A DNA stretch of 64,000 nucleotides from Bradyrhizobium sp. CB3481 (GTDB taxonomy: Bacteria > Pseudomonadota > Alphaproteobacteria > Rhizobiales > Xanthobacteraceae). This document shows, one piece after another, positions 51,714-60,800 of this stretch; the stretch's first letter is position 1, and the number at the start of each line of letters is the position of its first letter. The stretch covers positions 2,252,501 through 2,316,500 of the forward strand of contig NZ_CP121647.1 of NCBI RefSeq assembly GCF_029714305.1, in the 5' to 3' direction. The notes below the pieces were generated by a model. The model was not told the origin of the DNA, did not search any database, and worked only from the letters and a program-made list of their open reading frames with translations. The translations under genes were made by a program, and so were the position numbers.

Positions 51714-52487
51714 TTACGCGCCAGGTAGCTCCGGCAAGCCGCCATAGGCGGCCCAGGTAGTGCCGGCGATGTAGCCGGCATCGACAGGAAGATTGATCCC
51801 GGTGACGCCGCTGCTCAGCGGCGAAAGCAGCCAGGCGATGGCCTGTGCGACCTCGATAGGCTCGACCAGCCGGTTCATTGCGGTCGGGCTTTCGGCGGAT
51901 TTTCTATTCAGTGCGCCGGAGGCGATCGCGGCTTCAAGCGCCACGGTGCGGGTGAAGCCCGGCGAGACCGCATTGACGCGTACGCCGCAGCGGCCCCACT
52001 CGGCAGCCATGGTCTGCGTGATCTGGATGACGCCGGCCTTCGCCGCGGTGTAGGCATGGATCGGGCCCGAGGTCATGCCGGCGACGGAGGCGACGTTGAC
52101 AATCGCGCCATGCCGGCGCTCGGCCATCTTCACGCCGACGCTGCGGGCGACCAGAAAGGTGCCGCGCAGGTCGATATTGACCTCGCGGTCCCATTGCTCC
52201 ATCCGCACGCGCTCAATTCGGTGCATCTTGCCGAACACGCCGGCGGCGTTGACTAGGCCGGTGATCGGGCCGTGTGCGGCCTCGATGTCGGCGATGCCGT
52301 TGATGACGGCAGCCTCGCTCGCGACATCGAACGGCGCGGGCCATAGGATCGCTTGCGTTTCGGCCAGCGGCTCCGGCGCAATATCGACAATAACGATCTT
52401 TTGGCCCTGTTCGGCGAGCAGCGTGGCGGTTGCGGCGCCAATGCCGCGGCTGCCGCCGGTGACGAGAACGATACCTTCAGCGGTCAT
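51714..52487 (-). CDS. Short-chain dehydrogenase/reductase
   Basis: A 257-aa classical SDR: NAD(P)-binding TGGSRGIGAA, NNAG-like LVNAAGVFG, catalytic Ser in NVASVAGMTSG and Tyr/Lys in YTAAKAG. Probably oxidises an alcohol or reduces a ketone acting next to the monooxygenase. It overlaps the TetR gene by 11 bp and lies 14 bp upstream of the monooxygenase gene. Confidence 0.92.
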   Translation of the reverse strand: MTAEGIVLVTGGSRGIGAATATLLAEQGQKIVIVDIAPEPLAETQAILWPAPFDVASEAAVINGIADIEAAHGPITGLVNAAGVFGKMHRIERVRMEQWDREVNIDLRGTFLVARSVGVKMAERRHGAIVNVASVAGMTSGPIHAYTAAKAGVIQITQTMAAEWGRCGVRVNAVSPGFTRTVALEAAIASGALNRKSAESPTAMNRLVEPIEVAQAIAWLLSPLSSGVTGINLPVDAGYIAGTTWAAYGGLPELPGA

Positions 52488-53130
52488 GGCTATTGCCCTT
52501 TTCAGGAGTGAACAGCCCGCGGGTGACCAGCTTCCGGTACGCGGAGATGACGTGCTCGGGCACCGCGGTGACTACGCCGCCAGCATAGGAGTAACGCCGG
52601 CTCAGATAACCGCGCGCGCCCATGAACATGTGAACGATCGCCTCGAATTCCTCGTCGCTGAAATCCACGATGGCGCCGGCGAGACGGGCGCGCTTGAGAA
52701 TGCGCACATAGGCAGTGGAAATATTGTCGAGGTGCTTCTGATAGCCGCTCGGCGCAAAGAACTCGGCTTCGTTGAGGATGCGCAAAAACTCCGGAACCTC
52801 GCGGATGAACTCGAAGAAGGCGCTGAAACGTTCGATTTCCTGCCTTGCAGCGTCCGCATTCGCGGTGCGCTCGCGGATGAAGTGAACCATGTCGATGCCG
52901 ATCTTCGGCAGCAACTGATCGAGCAGTTCCTGGCGGTTCTCGAAGTGATTGTAGAAGGTGCCCTGGGCCACGCCGGCTTCCTCAGTGATGCGGGCAACGG
53001 AGGCCTCGGCATAGCCGTATTTGCCGACGACCTTGGTGGCGGCGTCAAAAATCTTGCGCTTGGTCCAGGCGTTGCGCTCGACACGGTTTAGCTTTGCCAC
53101 TTTGCCTGACGTGGCTTGCGATTGCGTCAT
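52477..53130 (-). CDS. TetR/AcrR-family transcriptional regulator
   Basis: A 217-aa regulator: the N-terminal HTH (RKIFDAATKVVGKYGYAEASVARITEEAGVAQGTFYNHFENRQELL) is a clear TetR domain, followed by a helical ligand-binding part. It is encoded inside the operon it likely controls, 3 nt after the acyl-CoA synthetase gene. The inverted repeat at 54665-54689 in the divergent promoter region is a candidate binding site; an acyl-CoA or the ketone substrate could be the inducer. Confidence 0.92.
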   Translation of the reverse strand: MTQSQATSGKVAKLNRVERNAWTKRKIFDAATKVVGKYGYAEASVARITEEAGVAQGTFYNHFENRQELLDQLLPKIGIDMVHFIRERTANADAARQEIERFSAFFEFIREVPEFLRILNEAEFFAPSGYQKHLDNISTAYVRILKRARLAGAIVDFSDEEFEAIVHMFMGARGYLSRRYSYAGGVVTAVPEHVISAYRKLVTRGLFTPEKGNSHDR

Positions 53131-53133
53131 GCT

Positions 53134-54624
53134 TTAAGATTCCAGTTCGGCGCGCAGCACGCGCTTGAGGACTTTGCCGGAAGGGTTGCGCGGCAGGCTG
53201 TCGCGGATGATCAGTTGCTTCGGGACCTTGAAACCGGCCAGACGCGCGCGGCAGTGTTCAGTCAGGCCGGCCAAATCCAGCGTGGCGCCATTCCCGAGCA
53301 CCACGACGGCAACCGGCTTTTCGCCCCATCTTTCGTCGGGCATACCGATCACGGCGACTTCGCGCACCTCAGGCAGTTCGTAGATGACGCGCTCGACTTC
53401 CGAGGAGGCGATGTTCTCGCCGCCGGAGATGATCATGTCCTTCTTGCGGTCGGTCAGAAAGAGGAAGCCGTCGTCGTCGAGATAGCCGACGTCACCGGTG
53501 CGGAACCAGTCGCCGAAGAAAGCCGCCGACGTCTTCTCGGGATCCTTCCAGTAGCCCTGCGTGACCTTCGGTCCACGCAGGCAGATTTCGCCGTTCTGGC
53601 CTGATGGCAACGGATTGCCGGCATCGTCGCGGATTTCGATCTCGACATGGGCGGTGGCGCGGCCGGTCGAGCCGATCTTCTCGATCTCGCGGCCGGCTTC
53701 CATGAACGTATCGCCGCCGCAGGTTTCCGTCAGGCCGTAGGCATCGATGTAGCGGGCGTTCTTGAAGTACTCAGAGAAGCTGCGGATACGCGCTTCCGGG
53801 GTTTTCTCGCCGCCGCCGATCGCCCAGCGCAGGCTGGAGACGTCGTAGCTTTTGCGGGTGGGGCAGGTGAGGATCGCAGTGGTCATAACAGGCGCGAACC
53901 ATGCGGCGTTGAGCTTCTCGGCCTCGATCGCCGCGAGCGCCTGCTCCGGCTCGAAGTTGCGGTGGATGGAGAGCAAGCCGCCATGCCACAGCACCGCGAT
54001 CCCCGGAAGGTCGAGCGCGCCGACATGATAGAGCGGCCCGATCACCAGCAGTCGCGTTTCCGCGTTCAGTCCCAGGACAACCGTCTGATCGGCCGACTTC
54101 CAGTACATGTTCTCGTAAGTGAGCATCACGCCTTTGGGGCGGTCCGTCGTGCCCGAGGTGTACATCAGCCGCATCAGGTCGCGCGGCTGCCGCACTTGCA
54201 TGGAGGCCGGCGCGACATCGACCGCGAGGAGGGAAGCGTTCAATTGCGCAGCTTCGTCGAGGAAGACGACCGGCGCGCTGCCGGCGGCTGTGCCGGAAAA
54301 CTCGTCATCCGAAATCAAAATGCGCGCGCCGGAATTGCCGACGATGTAGCCGACCTCGTCGGCTGACAGGCGGTAGTTGATCGGCAGAAACACCGCGCCG
54401 ATATGGCTGGTCGCAAACACCAGCTCGAGGAACGCCGTGCTGTTCTTCATCAAAACCGCGACGACGTCGCCAGGGCCGATCCCGCGCGCGGCAAGCCACC
54501 CGCCGACCTGCCGGATGCGGCGGTCGAACTCGGCGTATGAAATGTCCTCGCCGCGATATTTCAGCGCACAGCGGTCCGGCGTCCGCCTGGCGTGAAACGC
54601 GATAAAGCCCGAAAGATTGATCAT
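53134..54624 (-). CDS. Acyl-CoA synthetase (AMP-binding, class I adenylate-forming)
   Basis: A 496-aa ANL enzyme: P-loop-like LMYTSGTTDRPKGV, the A5 motif YGLTETCGG, TGDVGYLDDDGFLFLTDRKKD, and the C-terminal catalytic Lys region RNPSGKVLKRVL. It activates a carboxylic acid to its CoA thioester in the cytoplasm. It is first in the minus-strand operon and divergent from the solute-binding protein gene, which fits activation of the imported compound. Confidence 0.92.
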   Translation of the reverse strand: MINLSGFIAFHARRTPDRCALKYRGEDISYAEFDRRIRQVGGWLAARGIGPGDVVAVLMKNSTAFLELVFATSHIGAVFLPINYRLSADEVGYIVGNSGARILISDDEFSGTAAGSAPVVFLDEAAQLNASLLAVDVAPASMQVRQPRDLMRLMYTSGTTDRPKGVMLTYENMYWKSADQTVVLGLNAETRLLVIGPLYHVGALDLPGIAVLWHGGLLSIHRNFEPEQALAAIEAEKLNAAWFAPVMTTAILTCPTRKSYDVSSLRWAIGGGEKTPEARIRSFSEYFKNARYIDAYGLTETCGGDTFMEAGREIEKIGSTGRATAHVEIEIRDDAGNPLPSGQNGEICLRGPKVTQGYWKDPEKTSAAFFGDWFRTGDVGYLDDDGFLFLTDRKKDMIISGGENIASSEVERVIYELPEVREVAVIGMPDERWGEKPVAVVVLGNGATLDLAGLTEHCRARLAGFKVPKQLIIRDSLPRNPSGKVLKRVLRAELES

Positions 54625-54664
54625 TTCCCGCTCAAAAGGTCGATTTCGCGGCTCTTTCCCGTTT

Positions 54665-54689
54665 GATGAATTCTGACTCGTAATTCATC
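54665..54689. promoter_or_regulatory. Inverted repeat between divergent operons, candidate TetR operator
   Basis: GATGAATT, 9-nt spacer, AATTCATC: perfect 8-bp arms in the 168-bp region between the acyl-CoA synthetase and solute-binding protein genes. Its size, symmetry and place suit a TetR dimer, and the TetR gene is the second gene of the left operon. Confidence 0.55.
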
Positions 54690-54792
54690 TTCGGCTTGAC
54701 GTCACCCCCCTTGCTCTGAAATCCTCGGCTCGTACGGAGACGACACGATCTCCGGCTGGGACCTGGGAACGCCAACCCATTGGGAGGAAGCA

Positions 54793-56064
54793 ATGACGAG
54801 AACCCGCAAACCGGGCGTGAGCCGACGTGCGACGTTGGCGATGATGGGCGCCGGCGCCGTAACGTTCGCGACACCATTTGGGATTCCTTGGGTGGCGCGC
54901 GCGCAAGCCAAGACCATCAAGATCGGCATGCCGACCATTCTCTCCGGGCGCGTTGCGCAACTCGGGACGTCGTCGCGCAATGCGGTGATGTTGGAGATCG
55001 AGAAGGTCAACGCCGCCGGCGGGCTCGCCGGCCGCACCATCGAAATGGTGATCCGCGATTCCAAGGGGCAGCCGCAGGAAGCCGCCCGCGTCGCCCGCGA
55101 ACTCGTCAATACGGACGGATGCGAAATCCTGATCGATGCGGAAGCATCATCGGGTGCATTTGCGGTGCATGAGGTGGCGCGCGATCTCGGCGTGCTCTGC
55201 ATTCACACCAATTCGGAAACTTCGGCGCTGACCGCCGATCCCAAGCAGCACATTCCGAATGCCTTCCGCACCGCGCGTCAGGGCGTGCATGACTCCATCG
55301 TCGGCGGCAGCTATGCCGCGGCGATCGCGAAAACCAAGGGCCTAAAGAAATGGGCGACCTGTTCGCCCGACTACGCCTATGGGCGCGACACCACCGGCGA
55401 ATATGTGACCTACCTGAAGCGCTTTGCGCCTGACGTCGAGATCATCAGCGAGTCCTGGCCAAAGCTGTTCCAGCCTGATTATACCGAGGTGGTCACCAAA
55501 ATCCTGCAGGCGAAGCCGCAGGCGCTGTATTCCTGCCTGTGGGGCGGCGATCTCACCTCCTATATCGACCAGGCCAATATCTACGCGCTGTTCAGCCAGA
55601 TGGAGGTGTTTGCGGTCAACATGGCGGACTACACCGCGCTGACGGTGGTGAAGAACCTGCCGAAAGGCATTCATTCAGGTAACCGCTACATCAAGACCTA
55701 TCCCGCAACGCCTGAGAACGCCGCATGGGGCGATGCCTACAAGGCGAAGTATGGCGAGTATCCCACCAACTGGTCCTGGGAGAATGCGACCGCGATCCAG
55801 CTGCTGGCGGAGGCGTCGAAGAAAGCCAATTCGGCCGACGGCAAGAAGATCGCGGAAGTCTTGCGCGGCCTGAAGATCAAGTCGCCATTCGGCGCCGACG
55901 GCACCGTCACCATGCGCGCCGAGGACCAGACGCTCGTGGGCTACGCGATTGGCTGGGGAACGACGATCCCGCAGGAGCCCTATGTGCCGCAGGTTCAGGC
56001 CGGCGATTGGAAGACGATCTTCGAGCTCGAAGCCGAGTGGAAGAAGAGCAAGGGTTATATCTGA
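54793..56064 (+). CDS. LIV-type ABC transporter solute-binding protein, Tat signal
   Basis: A 423-aa periplasmic binding protein of the type-I (Leu/Ile/Val) fold. The N-terminus VSRRATLAMMGAGAVTFATPFGIPWVARA is a twin-arginine-like signal. The mature part begins TIKIGMPTILSGRVAQLG with later DYAYGRDTTGEYVTYLKR. A strong GGGAGG ribosome site precedes ATG. It captures the substrate for the LivHMGF transporter encoded downstream. A perfect terminator hairpin follows, so it is likely made in excess over the membrane parts. Confidence 0.93.
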   Translation: MTRTRKPGVSRRATLAMMGAGAVTFATPFGIPWVARAQAKTIKIGMPTILSGRVAQLGTSSRNAVMLEIEKVNAAGGLAGRTIEMVIRDSKGQPQEAARVARELVNTDGCEILIDAEASSGAFAVHEVARDLGVLCIHTNSETSALTADPKQHIPNAFRTARQGVHDSIVGGSYAAAIAKTKGLKKWATCSPDYAYGRDTTGEYVTYLKRFAPDVEIISESWPKLFQPDYTEVVTKILQAKPQALYSCLWGGDLTSYIDQANIYALFSQMEVFAVNMADYTALTVVKNLPKGIHSGNRYIKTYPATPENAAWGDAYKAKYGEYPTNWSWENATAIQLLAEASKKANSADGKKIAEVLRGLKIKSPFGADGTVTMRAEDQTLVGYAIGWGTTIPQEPYVPQVQAGDWKTIFELEAEWKKSKGYI

Positions 56065-56077
56065 TCGAACGGAAGTG

Positions 56078-56106
56078 ACGGAGGCGGCAAAACCGCCTCC
56101 GTTTCG
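56078..56106 (+). terminator. Strong hairpin terminator/attenuator between binding protein and permease
   Basis: ACGGAGGCGG (56078-56087), loop CAAAA, CCGCCTCCGT (56093-56102), then TTCGCTTT. The 10-bp perfect stem is strong; the T run is interrupted, so it may act as a partial terminator or mRNA-stabilising hairpin within the operon. Confidence 0.8.
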
Positions 56107-56153
56107 CTTTGGAATGTTTCTCGCGTGCTGCGCATTCCGGCACGCCGCAATGG

Positions 56154-57065
56154 ATGTTTCCCTTGGATCTCGACGCGCTTACCGGCTGTCTCGCCAGCTC
56201 CGCCTGTCTGGTGACACAAATCACCAGCGGCTTCATCATAGGCATGTTGCTGTTTCTCGTCGCCGTCGGGCTGACGCTGATCTTCGGCGTGCTCAAGGTC
56301 GTCAATTTCAGCCACGGCGCCTTCTATATGTTTGGCGCCTACTTTGCGATGACGGTTTATCAGCTCTCGGGCAGTTTTGCGCTGGCCATGCTGGCCGGCG
56401 CTGTCGGCACCGCCATCATTGGCCTGATCTTCGAGCGCGGGTTCATGAGCCGGGTGTACGGTGCTGACGTGCTGATGCAACTGCTCGTCTGTTACGCCTT
56501 CGTGCTGATCTTCGACGACGTCGTGCGGATGGTCTGGGGCCCCGAGTTCAAATCGATGGGCATGCCGGCGGCGTTTCAGGTGATGCCGCTGTTCATCGCC
56601 GGCGGTGTGGTGCCGCCATACTATCTGCTGCTGATCGGCGTCGCGCTGGCGGCCGCCGTCGTGCTTGGGCTGGGATTGGCGCAGACACGAATAGGCAAGG
56701 TGATCCGGGCGGCCGCGCATAATCCCGGCATGGTATCGGCACTCGGCATCAACACAGGGCTGATCTATGGCGGGGTGTTCGCACTCGGCGGCATGCTGGC
56801 GGGCCTTGCAGGAGCGCTGGCGGCGCCGGTGCGTTCGCTGACACCCGGCATGGGATTCTCGGTCCTGATCGAATCCTTCATCGTTACCGTGATCGGCGGC
56901 ATGGGTTCGATCCTGGGCGCGCTGATCGGCGCGCTGTTGATCGGGTTGATCCGCTCGTTCGGGACGCTCGGCTTTCCCTTGTTCACGGAAGGGCTGATGT
57001 ATCTGTTCATGGTGATCGTGCTGGTCTCGCGCCCGACCGGCCTGTTCGGCAAGGAGGTCGCATGA
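56154..57065 (+). CDS. livH: Branched-chain-type ABC permease LivH
   Basis: A 303-aa permease with about eight TM helices: FIIGMLLFLVAVGLTLIFGVLKVVNFSHGAFYM (the LivH signature) and the EAA-like loop TRIGKVIRAAAHNPGMVSALGINT. ATG 56154 gives a normal N-terminus; a TTG 45 nt upstream is possible. It overlaps livM by ATGA. Confidence 0.93.
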   Translation: MFPLDLDALTGCLASSACLVTQITSGFIIGMLLFLVAVGLTLIFGVLKVVNFSHGAFYMFGAYFAMTVYQLSGSFALAMLAGAVGTAIIGLIFERGFMSRVYGADVLMQLLVCYAFVLIFDDVVRMVWGPEFKSMGMPAAFQVMPLFIAGGVVPPYYLLLIGVALAAAVVLGLGLAQTRIGKVIRAAAHNPGMVSALGINTGLIYGGVFALGGMLAGLAGALAAPVRSLTPGMGFSVLIESFIVTVIGGMGSILGALIGALLIGLIRSFGTLGFPLFTEGLMYLFMVIVLVSRPTGLFGKEVA

Positions 57066-58087
57066 CCGAGCTGCGGGCCGAGCAGGGCGCGCCGGCACTC
57101 GATGTTAGCCGCACCGAGGTGAAGCCGCGGCGTAATCGGGATGCTCTGATCGCGCTTGCGCTCTTTGTCGTGCTTGCTCTGTTGCCGATGGTGTTCAGCA
57201 GCAAATTGTTGCTCGATTTCGTGATCCGCTGCGCGGCCTATGGACTTTTTGCGACGTCGCTCAACCTGCTGGTCGGCTACACCGGCCTGACGTCGTTCGG
57301 CCACGGCATGTTCTTTGGCCTTGGCGCCTACGGCTTCGGGCTGATGATGCAGAAGACCGGCGTTCCGGTCCCGGTGGCTTTTGTCGCAACGCTGGCGATC
57401 ACCTTCGTTGTCGCTCTCGTCATCGGCGCCATTTGCGTGCGACTGAGGGAAATCTACTTCGCTTTCGTGACGCTGGCGTTCCAGATGTTGATCCACTCGA
57501 CCATCCTGTCCTGGGTATCGCTGACCGGCGGCGATCAGGGATTGCGCGGCGGTATTCCGCGGCCGCCGTTCTGGGGCATCGATCTATCGAACCAACTGCA
57601 TCTGTACCTCGCGAGCTGTGCGCTGCTGGTGATCGGGCTGCTCCTGATGCGTCAGATTGCGCAGTCGCCGTTCGGCTACACGCTGCGCATGATCCGCGAC
57701 AATGCGACGCGCGCCAGCTTCATCGGTATCGATGTCTGGCGGGCCAAACTGATGATCTTTGTCCTCGCGGCGCTGTTCGCCTCGACCGGCGGGATGATCA
57801 TGGCGCTGTTCGTCTCGGGGGCCTATCCGGAATTCGCCTATTGGACTACGTCAGGCGAGGGCATTTTCATCAACATGCTCGGCGGCGTCACGACATTCCT
57901 GGGGCCGATGGTCGGGACCGTGCTGTTTCTGATTCTCAACGATACCGTCACCCGGCTGACCGAATATCATGGCCTTGTGCTCGGCACCGTGATCCTGTTC
58001 TTTGCGATCGGTCTGCGCAAAGGACTGATGGATTTTGCGGTCGAATGGTACGCGCAGCGTCGCAACGGTCCTGGGGGGCGCGGTTAG
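57062..58087 (+). CDS. livM: Branched-chain-type ABC permease LivM
   Basis: A 341-aa permease: a polar N-terminal 30 residues, then TM helices with FATSLNLLVGYTGLTSFGHGMFFGLGAYG (LivM signature) and QSPFGYTLRMIRDNATRASFIGIDV as the ATPase-contacting loop. It forms the inner-membrane heterodimer with LivH. Confidence 0.93.
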   Translation: MTELRAEQGAPALDVSRTEVKPRRNRDALIALALFVVLALLPMVFSSKLLLDFVIRCAAYGLFATSLNLLVGYTGLTSFGHGMFFGLGAYGFGLMMQKTGVPVPVAFVATLAITFVVALVIGAICVRLREIYFAFVTLAFQMLIHSTILSWVSLTGGDQGLRGGIPRPPFWGIDLSNQLHLYLASCALLVIGLLLMRQIAQSPFGYTLRMIRDNATRASFIGIDVWRAKLMIFVLAALFASTGGMIMALFVSGAYPEFAYWTTSGEGIFINMLGGVTTFLGPMVGTVLFLILNDTVTRLTEYHGLVLGTVILFFAIGLRKGLMDFAVEWYAQRRNGPGGRG

Positions 58088-58089
58088 CC

Positions 58090-58848
58090 ATGCTGCACAT
58101 CCGCTCCCTTTCAAAATCGTTCGGCGGCGTCAAGGCGACCGATAATGTCACGCGCGACTTTGCCGACGGTTCGCTCACCGCCGTGATCGGCCCCAACGGT
58201 GCCGGCAAGAGTACGTTTTTCAATCTGATCACCGGGGCGCTGAGGCCGGATGCCGGCCAGATCCTACTCAATGGCGTCGATCTGGCCGGACGCACGCCAC
58301 CCGAAATCGTGCGGTACGGCATCGGCAGGGCGTTTCAGGTCGCAAGCATCTTCCCGTCACTGACGGTGCAGGAGACGATGCTGGCCGCGGTCTGCGCCGA
58401 TCAGCGGCGGGCCAGCGTCCTGCACCGGCGTTTCCCCCTCGCCGAGACGCGGGATCGTGCCGAGCATGTGATGGAATTGCTTGGGCTGGCTAGCAAGCGA
58501 AATCGCGTCGCAGCGACACTGTCGCACGGCGATCAGAAGCTGCTCGATATCGCACTCGCACTGGTGCTCGATCCGAAGGTGCTACTGCTCGATGAGCCGA
58601 CCGCCGGCATGGGCACCGAAGAACGCTGGCGGATGATCGACAAGGTGAGGGAGCTTTGGGAGAAGCAGAAGATCACGGTGGTGTTCATCGAGCACGATAT
58701 GGATATCGTCTTCAAGATCGCGCCTGAGATCGTCGTGCTCTGCTATGGCCGCATCCTCGCGACTGGCACGCCGGACGCGATCCGCCGCAACGAGGCGGTG
58801 ATCGAGGCCTATCTCGGGGCCGAGCATCATGCGGAGGCCGGGGCATGA
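58090..58848 (+). CDS. livG: ABC transporter ATP-binding protein LivG
   Basis: A 252-aa ATPase from ATG 58090, 2 nt after livM; the open frame extends much further upstream through livM but without sense. Walker A GPNGAGKST, a degenerate signature LSHGDQK in place of LSGGQ (common in LivG), Walker B LLLDEPTAGMG. It overlaps livF by ATGA. Confidence 0.93.
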   Translation: MLHIRSLSKSFGGVKATDNVTRDFADGSLTAVIGPNGAGKSTFFNLITGALRPDAGQILLNGVDLAGRTPPEIVRYGIGRAFQVASIFPSLTVQETMLAAVCADQRRASVLHRRFPLAETRDRAEHVMELLGLASKRNRVAATLSHGDQKLLDIALALVLDPKVLLLDEPTAGMGTEERWRMIDKVRELWEKQKITVVFIEHDMDIVFKIAPEIVVLCYGRILATGTPDAIRRNEAVIEAYLGAEHHAEAGA

Positions 58849-59561
58849 GCGCGCAACCGGTCGTGCAGGTCGAGGATCTCGACGTTTATTATGGCACCAG
58901 CCAGATCCTGTTCGGCGTCGGCCTTTCCGTACGGCAGGGCGAGACGATGGCGCTGCTCGGCAGAAACGGCGCTGGCAAATCGACCACCATGAAGGCCATT
59001 ATGGGCCTCGCGCCGGCGCGGCGAGGCAGGGTGACGCTGCACGGCAAGGTCGTTTCCGGGCTGAAGCCGCATCACATCGCGCGCGCAGGGCTCGGCTTCG
59101 TGCCGGAAGACCGGCAGATTTTTCCGGAGCATACGGTCGAGGACAATCTGGTCATCGGCGCCAAGAAGGGACCCAATGGCGAGGACGAATGGCCGATCCG
59201 GCGCATCTATGATGTGTTTCCGCTGCTGGAGCCGCTGCGCCACCGGATCGCGGGACGGCTGTCCGGCGGCGAACAGCAGATGCTGGCGATTGCCCGCACG
59301 CTGATGGGTAATCCCGCGCTGCTGCTATTGGACGAGCCGAGCGAGGGGCTGGCGCCGATCATTGTGCAGCGGATCGGCGAGTTGCTGCGGCAGCTCCGCG
59401 GTACCGGCGCCACCGTGCTGATCGCGGAGCAGAACATGCATTTTTGCCTTGGCCTTGCGAGCCACGCGACGGTTATCGACAAGGGCCAGATCGTCTACAC
59501 ATCCGGGATCGAAGAGCTGAAAGGCAACGAAAACATTCGTCAGCGCTATCTCGCGCTGTAG
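58845..59561 (+). CDS. livF: ABC transporter ATP-binding protein LivF
   Basis: A 238-aa ATPase: Walker A GRNGAGKST, signature LSGGEQQM, Walker B LLLLDEPSEGLAP. It pairs with LivG to energise uptake. Gene order binding protein, H, M, G, F is the standard set. Confidence 0.94.
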   Translation: MSAQPVVQVEDLDVYYGTSQILFGVGLSVRQGETMALLGRNGAGKSTTMKAIMGLAPARRGRVTLHGKVVSGLKPHHIARAGLGFVPEDRQIFPEHTVEDNLVIGAKKGPNGEDEWPIRRIYDVFPLLEPLRHRIAGRLSGGEQQMLAIARTLMGNPALLLLDEPSEGLAPIIVQRIGELLRQLRGTGATVLIAEQNMHFCLGLASHATVIDKGQIVYTSGIEELKGNENIRQRYLAL

Positions 59562-59585
59562 CTTTCGGTCGATCCGGGAGAAGAG

Positions 59586-60800
59586 ATGGCCATTGATCGC
59601 AAGCTATCGCCGACGCATGAGGCACCATATCGCGGGCTGCGCGTGCTGGATTTCGGGCAGGGCATCGCTTCGCCGTACTGTGCGATGTTGCTGGGCGCCT
59701 ATGGCGCTGACGTCATCAAGATCGAGCCGCCGGAGGGCGACTGGTCGCGTTTCCTAGGCACGACTTATGGAAACCATACCACGCTGTCGGCAGTCTATAA
59801 CCGCGGCAAACGCAGTCTCTGCCTCGACATGAAGCATAAAGACGGCATCGCGGTCGCTCAGAGGCTGGCGAGAGATTGCGACGTATTGATCGAAGGGTTT
59901 CGGCCAGGCGTCGCCGCGCGGCTCGGCATCGGTTATGAGGAGTTGTCGCGCGGCAATCCCGGCTTGATCTATCTCTCCGTCAGCGCGTTCGGACAAAGCG
60001 GGCCCTATTCGAAACGGCCGGGCTCTGATTCTGTCGCGCAGGCCTTTTCCGGCTTCGTATCGATCAATGTCGGCAATGATGGCACGCCGCATCGGGCCGG
60101 CACCACGATCTCCGACGTCGTGACCGGCGTCTATGCCTTCCAGGCCATTGCGACGACGCTGTTTGCGCGTGCGACCGTCGGCACGGGGCGTTGGATCGAC
60201 GTCAACCTTTGCCAATCGACGTCTGCGTTACTCGGCCACAAGGTCGCCGAACATGTCCTCGAAGGCGGGGCGCCACGTGCGCTCAATGTTCCGGCGGGCT
60301 CGTACCAGACGGCGGACGGCTGGATGATGGTCACCCTCGTGAACGAGCCGCAATATAAGCGGCTGTGCTCGGCGATTGGTCGCGATGACCTCGCCGGCGA
60401 TCCACGCTTCGCCGATTTTTCCCGGCGCGCTGATGCTGTGGATGCGTTGATCCCGCAGCTAAGGGAGGTATTTCTAACACAGCCAACTGATACTTGGCTG
60501 TCGCGCCTGCATGCTGCCGACCTTATCGCCGAGCGGATTTTCGATCCCGGCGAATGGCTGCGCAACGTCCATGTCGAGGCGACAAGGGCCGCGGTATGCC
60601 AGGACACGCCGGGGGTGGGGCCGGTGTACTCACCGCGAACCCCTGGTATTGCAAGCCTATCGGAGGATGACTTGTGTCCCGCACCTGATATAGGCCAGGA
60701 CAGTTTTGAGGTGTTGCTCGAGGCTGGTTTCGAGCGCGGCGCCATCGATGATCTGGTCGCGGCTGGCGCGGTGCGCCTAGCCAAAGGAGGCAAGGCATGA
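59586..60800 (+). CDS. CaiB/BaiF-family CoA-transferase
   Basis: A 404-aa class III CoA-transferase: LRVLDFGQGIASPYCAMLLGAYGADVIKIEPPEGD (with the catalytic-region Asp expected later near KRSLCLDMKHKDG), and the GSDSVAQAFSGF block. It moves CoA between carboxylates. A GGGAGAAGAG site precedes ATG. It overlaps the enoyl-CoA hydratase gene by ATGA. The presence of both a synthetase and a CoA-transferase suggests two different acids or two steps are activated. Confidence 0.92.
   Translation: MAIDRKLSPTHEAPYRGLRVLDFGQGIASPYCAMLLGAYGADVIKIEPPEGDWSRFLGTTYGNHTTLSAVYNRGKRSLCLDMKHKDGIAVAQRLARDCDVLIEGFRPGVAARLGIGYEELSRGNPGLIYLSVSAFGQSGPYSKRPGSDSVAQAFSGFVSINVGNDGTPHRAGTTISDVVTGVYAFQAIATTLFARATVGTGRWIDVNLCQSTSALLGHKVAEHVLEGGAPRALNVPAGSYQTADGWMMVTLVNEPQYKRLCSAIGRDDLAGDPRFADFSRRADAVDALIPQLREVFLTQPTDTWLSRLHAADLIAERIFDPGEWLRNVHVEATRAAVCQDTPGVGPVYSPRTPGIASLSEDDLCPAPDIGQDSFEVLLEAGFERGAIDDLVAAGAVRLAKGGKA

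Noticed and set aside
56055..57098. 347-codon minus-strand frame over livH
   Set aside because: Gln/His/Asp-rich antisense shadow of a membrane protein gene.
57433..58089. N-terminal extension of LivG to 471 aa
   Set aside because: The extension is an alternative frame of livM; LivG proteins begin as at ATG 58090.
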